DNA of 12,488 nucleotides from the NCBI GenBank assembly GCA_007130445.1, contig SLSM01000264.1:1-12488 (forward strand), written 5' to 3'. Position 1 is the first letter of the stretch; every line of letters begins with the position of its first letter. Position numbers and translations under genes: made by a program. The DNA is from Trueperaceae bacterium. Its GTDB lineage: Bacteria; Deinococcota; Deinococci; Deinococcales; Trueperaceae. Below, piece by piece: positions 1 through 6,186 of this stretch. Under the pieces are notes generated by a model. The model was not told the DNA's origin. It worked only from the letters and a program-made list of their open reading frames with translations, and did no database searches.

Positions 1-261
1 CTGGGCGATCCCCCCGTGACGGTGCCTGGGCCACGGCAGCTGGCCCGCCCGCGGGGCGTCCAGCTCGAGCGGATCGACGATGCGCACGAGCACATCGATC
101 TCGTCTACCTGGCGCGTCCCGCCGACGGCTACGACGGCGCGCTCGAAGGCGTTCCGACGCTCGGCTGGTTCGATCGCGAGGCGCTCTCGCACCTGCCGCT
201 CACGCCGGAGATCCGGGCGTGGTGCGCGCTCGCACTCGACGAAGTCGCGTCGGCCGGCTGA
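1..261 (+). CDS. NUDIX hydrolase, C-terminal fragment (5' end outside window)
   Basis: The reading frame is open from base 1 and ends at the TGA at 259-261, so only the last 86 codons are visible. The product contains RGVQLERIDDAHEHIDLVYL and then GWFDREALSHLPLTPEIRAW. This is the usual end of NUDIX hydrolases: an HxHID/Y strand, a substrate-side Trp, and a final helix beginning LPL-PEI--W. The catalytic Nudix box (GX5EX7REUXEEXGU) would lie upstream of the window, so activity and substrate cannot be judged; the family as a whole hydrolyses nucleoside diphosphates linked to other groups. The visible GTG at 16 is not taken as the start because family similarity seems to extend to the window edge. 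The stop codon overlaps the -35 region proposed for the tRNA-Pro that follows. The last 28 codons recur, altered, near 2240-2323. Confidence 0.75.
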   Translation: MGDPPVTVPGPRQLARPRGVQLERIDDAHEHIDLVYLARPADGYDGALEGVPTLGWFDREALSHLPLTPEIRAWCALALDEVASAG

Positions 262-286
262 GGGCGCGCCGGCCACGCGCTATACT
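258..286 (+). promoter_or_regulatory. Promoter of tRNA-Pro(UGG)
   Basis: TATACT at 281-286 matches the sigma-70 -10 consensus in five of six bases and sits 9 bases before the mature tRNA 5' end. CTGAGG at 258-263, 17 bp upstream, keeps the TGA core of a -35 box. The -35 overlaps the NUDIX stop codon. In the duplicated copy near 2341 the -10 is replaced by a CCAAAT-like stretch. Confidence 0.6.
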
Positions 287-295
287 CCCGGTCGG

Positions 296-372
<77 letters not shown>

Positions 373-406
373 TCTAGCGCGCCGTGGCGAACGGTGACGC
401 ATCCGC

Positions 407-436
407 AGGGCGGTCTCATCGACGTGAGACCGCCCT
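407..436. terminator. Bidirectional stem-loop between tRNA-Pro and the hydrolase remnant
   Basis: AGGGCGGTCTCA (407-418) and TGAGACCGCCCT (425-436) form a perfect 12-bp stem around a 6-base loop. It lies between the convergent tRNA-Pro (+) and the hydrolase (-), whose stop is at 441-443. There is no U-tract on either side. Termination is therefore inferred from position and stem strength. Confidence 0.65.
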
Positions 437-440
437 TCGG

Positions 441-1298
441 TCATGGCGACGAGGTGACAGCGGCGTCGTCCGGCCACCCGTCGGCGAGGAACGCCCGCAC
501 CGCCGGGAAGAAGCGAGTGGGCGCTTCGAGGTACGGGAAGTGCCCGACGCCTGCGAGGGCGATGAGGCGGGCGTGCGGCAGCGCGGCCGCCCACGCTCGA
601 GCGCTCGCGATGGGGATGGGGTCGACGGTGCCGTGGACCACCAGGGTGTGGGCCGGGACGGTGGTGAGGGCCGAGCGCCAGTCCCAGTCGCCGAGCGACG
701 CCATCGTGAAGCGATCGACCGCCGCGAGCTTGTTGGCCAGGGCGGCGGGCGTGCCGGCGCAGAAATCTCCCGTGCTCCGCTTCGCATGGTCGGGCTCGCC
801 GAAGAAGGGTCGGAACCACGCCCGGTGGTAGGCGCGGCACGCACGAGCATCGCCGGGATCGGCACGCCAGGCCGCCGCAGCGGTATCCCACCGACCACCA
901 CGCGGCGCTCGACGCGCTCGGGCCAGCGCTGGGCGTACAGGGCCGCCACGGCGGCGCCCCACGAGTGCGCGAGCAGCGTCAGCCGAGGTCGATCGACATG
1001 ACGGCGCACGGCCTCGAGGTCGTCCACGAAGTGGTCGACGTGCAGCGCCTCGGCGCTCGACACCAGCGACGAACCGCCCGCCCCACGCTGGTCGTAGTAG
1101 ACGAGCGTGTGCTCGCAGCTCAGCTCGGCGAGATCGTCGCCGAAGCACGCCATGCTGAGGCCCGGCCCGCCGTGCACGACGACCACGACCTCGCCGCGAT
1201 CACCGACCGTCCTCGACGCCAGCCGAACGCCGGGGCCTCGACGTATCGCGCCTCGCTGCCAGGTTGGCTCACGCCGCCGCCTCGACGGTGTGGGTCAT
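441..1298 (-). pseudogene. Alpha/beta hydrolase, proline iminopeptidase-like (S33), frame-disrupted
   Basis: All parts of an S33-type alpha/beta hydrolase are visible, but in different frames. The N-terminal part (about 1225-1186 and on) gives GVRLASRTVGDRGEVVVVHG, then the HGGPG oxyanion motif, YYDQRGAGGS, and the nucleophile elbow AHSWG. The C-terminal part is in another frame and gives ACRAYHRAWFRPFF, VVHGTVDPI with the catalytic Asp, and GVGHFPYLE with the catalytic His. The switch lies in about 840-895. A second break sits at the G4 run 1232-1235: one extra base there would join EARYVEAP to GVRLASR. The best ribosome site (AAGGAGG) serves the ATG at 1298, whose frame stops at 1269 and overlaps a GTG at 1272 that opens the next frame. 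Each break is consistent with one missing base. Reconstructed, the protein is about 285 residues, normal for the family. It is either a true pseudogene or shows assembly indels; neighbouring genes are intact, which slightly favours decay. Confidence 0.75.
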
Positions 1299-1371
1299 GG
1301 TCAGCGCGCCCCCTCCTTCGAGTCCGGGTGCCGCACGCGTGCCCCGAGCCTACACGTGGTGTTCCGCGCGC

Positions 1372-2115
1372 TCAACCGCCCAAGGCGCTGCACTGCCCTT
1401 CGGCGTCGCCCCCGACGGCGTTGTCGCCGCCCGTTGGCGCAGGCGCGTTGCTCTCGCACTGCAGGTCGCCTTCGATGGCGTTGTCCCGGACGACGATCGC
1501 GCCGTTGCTCCAGAGCTGGACGTTGCCGTCGACGCGGTTCGCGTCGATCGTGATGGGTCCTGCGTTGCCCTCGAGCTGGACGTTTCCCGACACGGCCACG
1601 TCGTCGACGCGGACCACGGCGCCGTCGTCGACCTGGACGTTGCCCGCCACGGAGCCGCGTGCGACGACGGTCGCCGACGTGCGGTCGGTCTGCACGTCGC
1701 CATCGACGTGGGCGGCGAGCAGCGACACCAGCGTCGCCCGCTCGGCCTGGACGTTGCCGCCCACCACGGTGCCCTCGGCGACGTACGACGCGTTCGGGTA
1801 CACCAAGACGTTGCCGGCGACCGAGCCGCCGCTGGCGTCGACCGATGCGCCGCGCGCCAGCACGAGGTTGCCGTCGATGGTGACCTCCGTGAGGACGCAT
1901 GCCGTGCCTTCGGGGACCGTCACGTCGTCGTCGAACGACACGCCCGCGAGCACGCACGTGCCGCCAACGCCTATCGGGTCGCGGCCATCCGGGGTAGCCG
2001 CGGGGAGCAGCCGGAGCGCACCGGCCACGTCCAATGCGGCTGCGCCGCACGCGCCCAGGCTGAACGCCAGGACGCAGACCAGGGCAGCGCGCGGCAGGAT
2101 CGAGAGCATGGTCAT
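1372..2115 (-). CDS. Repeat-built lipoprotein, predicted parallel beta-helix, function unknown
   Basis: The product has 247 residues. I chose the ATG at 2115 over the in-frame ATG at 2136 because GGAGGT lies 6 bases before it and the lipoprotein signal then begins correctly (MTMLSILPRAALVCVLAFS followed by LGAC). The lipobox Cys implies export and lipid anchoring. From about residue 80 the chain is a run of eight or nine 19-20-residue units, each opening with a V-x-G-N-V-Q-like motif: VAGNVLV, VGGNVQA, VDGDVQT, VAGNVQV, VSGNVQL, VDGNVQL, IEGDLQC. This period, with beta-branched residues and Asn/Gly turns, is typical of right-handed beta-helix or bactofilin-like folds. Cys residues occur near the first unit (GGTCVLAG, TACVLTE) and at the end, so disulphide capping is possible. 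I cannot assign a named family or a ligand. The gene lies between a 42-bp palindrome upstream and the broken hydrolase downstream. Confidence 0.85.
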   Translation of the reverse strand: MTMLSILPRAALVCVLAFSLGACGAAALDVAGALRLLPAATPDGRDPIGVGGTCVLAGVSFDDDVTVPEGTACVLTEVTIDGNLVLARGASVDASGGSVAGNVLVYPNASYVAEGTVVGGNVQAERATLVSLLAAHVDGDVQTDRTSATVVARGSVAGNVQVDDGAVVRVDDVAVSGNVQLEGNAGPITIDANRVDGNVQLWSNGAIVVRDNAIEGDLQCESNAPAPTGGDNAVGGDAEGQCSALGG

Positions 2116-2170
2116 GGTGGTACCTCCACTCGCCATGCTCTGCCGCCGACCTGAACCGTGGCTGAAGTGG

Positions 2171-2212
2171 ACGCGATCGCATCACGCTGCCGGCAGCGTG
2201 ATGCGATCGCGT
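2171..2212. repeat. Perfect 42-bp palindrome
   Basis: Bases 2171-2191 are the exact reverse complement of 2192-2212, with no spacer. The outer part contains GCGATCGC on both sides and the centre is CTGCCGGCAG. It ends 56 bases upstream of the lipoprotein ATG (2115) and 20 bases before duplicated copy 2 begins. No U-tract follows on either strand. It could be a terminator, an operator or a recombination remnant; nothing in the sequence decides. Confidence 0.9.
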
Positions 2213-2232
2213 GGTCGAGTGCGTACCATCGA

Positions 2233-2323
2233 CGACCGCGAGGCGCTCTCGCACCCGCCGCTCACGCCGGAGATCCGGGCGTGGTGCGAGTTCGCACTCG
2301 ACGACGCCGCGTCGGCCGGCTGA
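2233..2323 (+). pseudogene. Remnant of NUDIX hydrolase C-terminus
   Basis: The fragment reads REALSHPPLTPEIRAW and ends SAG-stop, matching the last 28 residues of the gene at 1-261 in 23 positions. All five base substitutions in the shared 81 bases change an amino acid (L to P, A to E, L to F, E to D, V to A). This is what unselected sequence shows. No NUDIX body precedes it: the frame upstream runs into unrelated sequence and the palindrome. Confidence 0.8.
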
Positions 2324-2354
2324 GGGCGGCAGCCACGCGCCAAATCCCGTTCGG

Positions 2355-2431
2355 CGGGGCGTAGCGCAGCCTGGTCGTGCGCATGCTTCGGGAGCCGGGG
2401 GTCACACGTTCGAGTCGTGTCGCCCCGACCA
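2355..2431 (+). tRNA. tRNA-Pro (anticodon CGG), possibly decaying
   Basis: The 77-nt gene keeps perfect acceptor arms (CGGGGCG/CGCCCCG), A73 and an encoded CCA. It has a D stem GCGC/GTGC with one G-U pair. The T arm ACACG-TTCGAGT-CGTGT pairs fully although five stem bases differ from tRNA-Pro(UGG), so those changes are compensatory. The anticodon loop TTCGGGA carries CGG for proline CCG codons. Against function, the anticodon stem CATGC/GCCGG has two adjacent mismatches (28-42 A-G and 29-41 T-C), and the -10 TATACT of the first copy is missing. It looks like a once-functional isoacceptor now damaged, or one carrying sequence errors. Confidence 0.7.
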
Positions 2432-2559
2432 TGGAAGCGCCGTCTTCGATGGCGCCGTGCGCCGAGCGAACCCGCGGTGGTGGGGCCGCTGCAGTACCGG
2501 CGCACGTCCGGGTACCAGGCGAGCGAAGCGAGACCCTGATGGCCTCGCCTCGCTGCTAC

Positions 2560-2588
2560 CCGATCGCGGTCGCGACGCCGCGCATCGG
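2560..2588 (-). terminator. Stem-loop terminator of the S8 protease gene
   Basis: Read on the - strand, CCGAT-G-CGCGG and CCGCGATCGG form a 10-bp stem with one bulged G and an 8-base loop. It starts 8 bases after the protease stop codon (2597-2599). No clear U-tract follows; the call rests on position and stem strength. Confidence 0.55.
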
Positions 2589-2596
2589 ACTCGACG

Positions 2597-3985
2597 CTAC
2601 CTCGTCAGCGCCTCGTAGGCGTCCACCATGCCGGGCCCGAACTCGGCAGTGAAACCTCTGTCATCCAAGGGATCCGCTGTCGACTGGAGCAACGCCGCCA
2701 CCTGCTGCGGCCGGATGCCCGGGTTCTGGGCGTAGACGAGCGCCGCGACGCCCGCCACCTTCGGGGCCGCCATGCTGGTGCCGATCGAGAACACCCAACC
2801 AGCGCCGGGCACCCAAGCATTCAGCGGACTATAGGCGCTCAGGCAGTAGCTGAAGGGCGGCTCAGAGATGTCGCCGCCAGGCCCGACCACGCGGGTGTCG
2901 GAGACTCCGTAGTTGCTGTAGAACGTCAGCGAGTCGTCGGGACCGGTGGCGTTGATCGACATCGCCGCGGGCGTGCCCGAGGGCACGTGGAACTCCGGCC
3001 TGATCTTCGTCAGGTCGAGTCCGGCGTTGCCGGACGACGCCACGACGAGCGCTCCTTGCCACCGCGCGTACTGCGTGGCGCGCAGGTACGAGACGTAGGC
3101 GGCGGCGCCGTCCGGCTCGTTCATGGCGCGCCAGCCGCCGAGACTCATGTTGATGACGTGCACGCCGTCGTCGGCCGCTGTGACGATGCCGTCGACGATC
3201 CACGACTGGTAGCCGATGCCGGTGGCGACACCCGTGTCGGTGAGCACCGCGACCATCACCTTGTAGTTGGCGACGCTCGCCTCGGGCGCCACGCCGATGA
3301 TACGTCCGGTGTCGATGGTCGCCGCGATCGCGCCGGCCACGTGGGTGCCGTGGCCGTTGTAGTCCTGCGTGCCGCCCTGGTCCCACATGATCCAGCCGGG
3401 GGGCAGCTCGATCGTGATGTCGGTGAAGTCCTTGCCGTAGGCGTAGTTGGGTTCGATGTCCGGGTGCGTCGCGAACACGCCGGTGTCGAGCACCGCCACG
3501 GTCACGCCGGCACCCTTCTGGACCGCCCAGGTGTCCGCGTTGCCGCCCACGCGCCTGATGTCCCACTGGAAGGCCACGTACAGGTCGTTGTCTTCGATCC
3601 CCTCGACGCTGATGTCGGCCGCCACCAGCTGCGCCTCGGGCAGGTCGAGGCTCAGCATCAGATCCGGACCGACGTGCGAGACGTTATCGATGCTGGCGGC
3701 GGCGTCAGCGAACCCCGGATCGCTCGCGCGCACCGCCGTTACGCCGATCTGCGGAATCCCCCGCACGATCTCGCCGCCGGCGGCGGCGATCACCTCGAGC
3801 GCACCGGTGTCCAGCGCGCCGTCGTGCACCACCAGGTACTCGCCCGACGCGGACACGACCGCCGAGCGAGCCACGTCGAACTCGGCGAGGCTCGTGTCGT
3901 GTTCACCGAGTCCGTCCGAACACGCCGCAAGGAGCAACGCGAGCGCGCCGAGGACTGCCATCGTCATCCAACGCTTCGTCACCAT
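2597..3985 (-). CDS. Subtilisin-like serine protease (S8), lipoprotein
   Basis: The product has 462 residues. The start is the ATG at 3985, with GGAGGT 6 bases upstream, rather than the earlier in-frame start at 4048. A lipoprotein signal (MAVLGALALLLAAC, lipobox LAAC, Cys22) sends it to the cell surface. Residues about 48-115 (GEYLVVHDG to VGPDLMLS) look like an I9-type inhibitor prodomain. The S8 catalytic domain follows from about 157. It has Asp167 in VAVLDTG, His212 in NGHGTHVAG, oxyanion Asn320 in ASSGN and Ser404 in GTSMAAPKVAG, so the triad is complete. It should cleave proteins outside the membrane after autoprocessing; substrates cannot be read from the sequence. There is no C-terminal targeting or repeat domain. 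It is monocistronic by spacing, with a stem-loop at 2560-2588. The small ORF overlapping its start (3979-4242) might be a coupled leader. Confidence 0.93.
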   Translation of the reverse strand: MVTKRWMTMAVLGALALLLAACSDGLGEHDTSLAEFDVARSAVVSASGEYLVVHDGALDTGALEVIAAAGGEIVRGIPQIGVTAVRASDPGFADAAASIDNVSHVGPDLMLSLDLPEAQLVAADISVEGIEDNDLYVAFQWDIRRVGGNADTWAVQKGAGVTVAVLDTGVFATHPDIEPNYAYGKDFTDITIELPPGWIMWDQGGTQDYNGHGTHVAGAIAATIDTGRIIGVAPEASVANYKVMVAVLTDTGVATGIGYQSWIVDGIVTAADDGVHVINMSLGGWRAMNEPDGAAAYVSYLRATQYARWQGALVVASSGNAGLDLTKIRPEFHVPSGTPAAMSINATGPDDSLTFYSNYGVSDTRVVGPGGDISEPPFSYCLSAYSPLNAWVPGAGWVFSIGTSMAAPKVAGVAALVYAQNPGIRPQQVAALLQSTADPLDDRGFTAEFGPGMVDAYEALTR

Positions 3986-4242
3986 CGTGCTACCTCCGAC
4001 CGATCGTGAGAACGCCAGCCGAACGCCAATGGAAGCGCCTCCTCCCATACTGCCGACCGGGTTCGGCCTACGTCGAAGGCACCGACGACGTCGAGAGGTC
4101 CGACACCCGACGCGTTCATCCGGCCGATCGCCTCGAACCGGCCCGCGACATCGGACACGGTCGCCTCCACCAGGGTCCCGCTGGGGGTTTCGTCATCGGC
4201 ACGTCTCTCTCCATCGATCCCGATCAACCAGCAGCCACGCAA
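3979..4242 (-). CDS. Doubtful small ORF upstream of and overlapping the protease start
   Basis: An 87-residue reading frame would start at TTG (4242) and end at the TGA at 3979-3981, overlapping the protease ATG by 7 bases. The product (GTLVEATVSDVAGRFEAIGR and so on) has ordinary composition and mostly G/C third bases, so it is more protein-like than the other frames here. It has no good ribosome site, a rare start codon and no family I recognise. It could be a small protein coupled to the protease, a remnant of a longer gene, or chance. Confidence 0.2.
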   Translation of the reverse strand: MRGCWLIGIDGERRADDETPSGTLVEATVSDVAGRFEAIGRMNASGVGPLDVVGAFDVGRTRSAVWEEALPLAFGWRSHDRSEVARW

Positions 4243-4654
4243 CCGAGATGTTCACCGACGCCGGGCTGAGGAGCGCAGGCACGTCCAGTACCACCATCGA
4301 CGACCACCGCTGGCGTTCCACCTCGAATCCATCGGTACGCCCGGCACGGCGGCCGTTGAGCGCTTGCGAAGCCGACTCCTCCCTTCGATCGGTCCTGGCT
4401 CGGCGTCCGACTCGACCGGCGCTGAACCGGACCGGCTCTCCTCTGGCCGACGGTAGCGAGCCGACCGTTCCCACAGCGCTCGCGCAGCGTTCCGAAGCAT
4501 GCGCCACCCACCTGAGCGCCGGCGCACGCGCTGTGCGAGGCCGCCAGAACAGCGTGCGAGGTTCGCGAGCATGGTCGTGCCGCAACGCTCGAGTGTCCCG
4601 ACCTGAACAGAGGTTGCACCTGCGCGTCGCGTGCTCGGTGTTCGACCGAGCGTG
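4243..4654. other. Stretch without a convincing gene
   Basis: Open frames here are short. The longer - strand ones run straight through the tRNA-Gly gene and so are shadows. None shows a recognisable motif, signal peptide or ribosome site. With 3986-4242 and the tRNA leader this makes about 660 bases between the protease and tRNA-Gly. It may hold decayed coding sequence or the regulatory region of the protease. Confidence 0.5.
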
Positions 4655-4660
4655 TATCAT
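4655..4660 (+). promoter_or_regulatory. Candidate -10 box for tRNA-Gly/tRNA-Arg
   Basis: TATCAT, preceded by GTG, matches the -10 consensus at four or five positions and lies 48 bases before tRNA-Gly. No good -35 hexamer is found 16-18 bp upstream. The intervening leader is rich in CGTCGT repeats. Confidence 0.35.
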
Positions 4661-4708
4661 CGTCGTCGGACGTCGTGCGACGTCGTCGTCGCCTGACGTC
4701 GCCTGCGC

Positions 4709-4784
4709 GCGGGAGTAGCTCAGCTGGTAGAGCGACAGCCTTCCAAGCTGTATGTCGAGGGTTCGAATCCCTTCTCCCGCTCCA
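4709..4784 (+). tRNA. tRNA-Gly (anticodon UCC), CCA encoded
   Basis: This 76-nt cloverleaf has acceptor GCGGGAG/CTCCCGC, discriminator T73 and encoded CCA. The D stem is GCTC/GAGC. The anticodon stem ACAGC/GCTGT closes on loop CTTCCAA with TCC at 34-36. The T arm is GAGGG-TTCGAAT-CCCTT with one G-U pair. It reads GGA and GGG glycine codons. tRNA-Arg follows 61 bases later, so the two may be co-transcribed. Confidence 0.97.
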
Positions 4785-4793
4785 CGGTGCCGT

Positions 4794-4826
4794 GTCGTGG
4801 CGGTCGGCAACGCCGTCCGCCACGAC
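4794..4826 (+). terminator. Long stem-loop between tRNA-Gly and tRNA-Arg
   Basis: GTCGTGGCGG (4794-4803) pairs with CCGCCACGAC (4817-4826). Inside, after a single T-T mismatch, CGGC pairs with GCCG around an AAC loop. The 33-base hairpin thus has 14 bp. It may terminate tRNA-Gly transcription or act as an RNA-processing signal in a joint transcript. No U-tract follows. Confidence 0.5.
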
Positions 4827-4845
4827 GATCGCCTCGCGGCCACTT

Positions 4846-4921
4846 GCACCCGTAGCTCAGTGGATAGAGCAGCCGCCTTCTAAGCGGTCGGTCCCAGGTT
4901 CGAATCCTGGCGGGTGCGCCA
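4846..4921 (+). tRNA. tRNA-Arg (anticodon UCU), CCA encoded
   Basis: This 76-nt cloverleaf has acceptor GCACCCG/CGGGTGC, G73 and encoded CCA. The D stem is GCTC/GAGC. The anticodon stem GCCGC/GCGGT (one G-U) closes on loop CTTCTAA with TCT at 34-36. The T arm is CCAGG-TTCGAAT-CCTGG. It reads the AGA and AGG arginine codons, which are rare in a genome this GC-rich. Confidence 0.97.
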
Positions 4922-4932
4922 TGGCACGTACC

Positions 4933-4955
4933 GTCTCGCCTCGGGCAGGCGGGGC
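4933..4955. terminator. Stem-loop between tRNA-Arg and the oxidoreductase gene
   Basis: GTCTCGCCT (4933-4941) pairs with AGGCGGGGC (4947-4955) around a CGGGC loop, giving 9 bp with two G-U pairs. It lies between the convergent tRNA-Arg (+) and oxidoreductase (-, stop at 4969-4971), so it could serve both. No U-tract is present. Confidence 0.4.
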
Positions 4956-4968
4956 GAAGGCGCGCTCC

Positions 4969-6168
4969 CTACACCACCGAGAAACGCACACCGGCGGCGT
5001 CGATGCGGTTGAGCAGTCGCGCCGCCCCCACCGAGGCGGGCGTGTGCACGCCGCCCGCTGCGTGTAGCTCGCCCAGGGCCAGGGCGAGCCCGGTCTCGCG
5101 GAGCATGCGGGCGGTGGCGCCGTAGCCGGGATCGAAGGGTGACGCGATCTCGACGATCACCGGCACCTCGTCGTCGGCGACGTGGCCGACGAGGGTGCTG
5201 CGGAACGACCCGGACGCCAGCGTCGCCGCATCGGGGCCCTCCCCGGGTGCAGGCAGGCGCCGTTCCACGAAGCGACGCAACGGCGCCCAGGCCAGCGCGA
5301 TGGGTGCGAGCGCCGACGCGGCTCCGATGGCGAGCGCGCCCGGCCAGTGCGGCGCGCGCAGGCGCTCCCGATATGTCATGTCGGCGCCCCACGGCTCGCC
5401 GAGGAGTGCGCGACTGCGTCGCACGACGCGCGTGTTCACCCGGGCCATCGGAAACGGTGCCGTCCAGGTGGACAGCGAGCGTTGCCATCGTGGCCACCAG
5501 GGATCGTCGGCGACCGGGCCCGGCGGTGCGCCGGGCGCGAGGAGGTCGTGGTCGGCCAGGGCCAGGCGCGCACCGGGGTCCTCGGCCGCGGAGGCCAGCA
5601 CGCCGAACGCGCTGGCGATCGTGCCGCCACCGATGCCGCCGGACATCGGACCGAACACGTGCTCGACATGCGTGCATGGGCGACCGTAGCGTTCTGCCGC
5701 GGCGCTCTGGAGCAGCCACAGGCCGAGGTCGGATGGGACGCTGTCGAAGCCGCAGGCGTGGACGATCCGTGCGCCCGTCTGCTGGGCCCGCGCGTGGAAC
5801 GCGTCGATCGACGCTCGCATCCACAACGTCTCGCCCGTGATGTCGGCGTAGTCGCTGCCGGCCTCGACGCAGGCGGCGACGAGCGGCGTCCCCAGGCGTG
5901 CGTAGGGGCCGACCGTGGAGAGCACGACGCTGGTACGGCGTGCGAGCGCGTCGAGGCTGGCAGGGTCGGTAGCGTCGGACACCACGATGCCGACATCGGC
6001 TCCGAGCACCGCTCGGAGATCATCGAGCCGCGCCCGGTCGCGGCCCGCGAGCGCCCAGCGCAGGCCAGCCGGTGCGCCCTCGGCGAACGTGTCGACGAGG
6101 AGGCGCCCGGTGAACCCGGTCGCGCCCCACAGGACGACGTCGAACTCCCGCGACGGCGTGTCAGGCAT
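4969..6168 (-). CDS. Saccharopine dehydrogenase-like / trans-acting enoyl reductase family oxidoreductase
   Basis: The product has 399 residues. It opens with a Rossmann strand and the dinucleotide motif GATGFTG (residues 15-21), then ALAGRDRARL, VLSTVGPYARLG, VEAGSDYADITGE and HACGFDSVPSDLG. This series is characteristic of the saccharopine-dehydrogenase-like family. The family includes mycobacterial trans-acting enoyl reductases and eukaryotic SCCPDH; it does not imply lysine metabolism. A hydrophobic stretch at about 278-297 and the low-charge C-terminal half suggest membrane association. NAD(P)H is the likely cofactor; the substrate, perhaps a lipid or polyketide-type enoyl group, is inference. 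The ATG at 6168 begins 18 bases after the metallopeptidase stop, so the two are probably co-transcribed. No clear ribosome site precedes it, so translation may rely on coupling. Confidence 0.85.
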   Translation of the reverse strand: MPDTPSREFDVVLWGATGFTGRLLVDTFAEGAPAGLRWALAGRDRARLDDLRAVLGADVGIVVSDATDPASLDALARRTSVVLSTVGPYARLGTPLVAACVEAGSDYADITGETLWMRASIDAFHARAQQTGARIVHACGFDSVPSDLGLWLLQSAAAERYGRPCTHVEHVFGPMSGGIGGGTIASAFGVLASAAEDPGARLALADHDLLAPGAPPGPVADDPWWPRWQRSLSTWTAPFPMARVNTRVVRRSRALLGEPWGADMTYRERLRAPHWPGALAIGAASALAPIALAWAPLRRFVERRLPAPGEGPDAATLASGSFRSTLVGHVADDEVPVIVEIASPFDPGYGATARMLRETGLALALGELHAAGGVHTPASVGAARLLNRIDAAGVRFSVV

Positions 6169-6186
6169 CGCACGAACCCGCGGGGA

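Larger units (their letters stand above)
2233..2431 (+). repeat. Direct repeat copy 2: NUDIX tail + tRNA-Pro
   Basis: This is the counterpart of 171-372, about 2.06 kb downstream in the same orientation. The similarity starts abruptly at CGACCGCGAG (2233) and runs through the end of the encoded CCA at 2431. The two copies flank the hydrolase remnant, the lipoprotein gene and the palindrome. Confidence 0.85.

Noticed and set aside
965..2323. Long + strand open frame of 452 codons over the hydrolase and lipoprotein region
   Set aside because: It is antisense to the lipoprotein and hydrolase motifs, has Arg/Ser/Thr/Pro-rich composition and no ribosome site. Only its last 28 codons, the NUDIX remnant, are meaningful.
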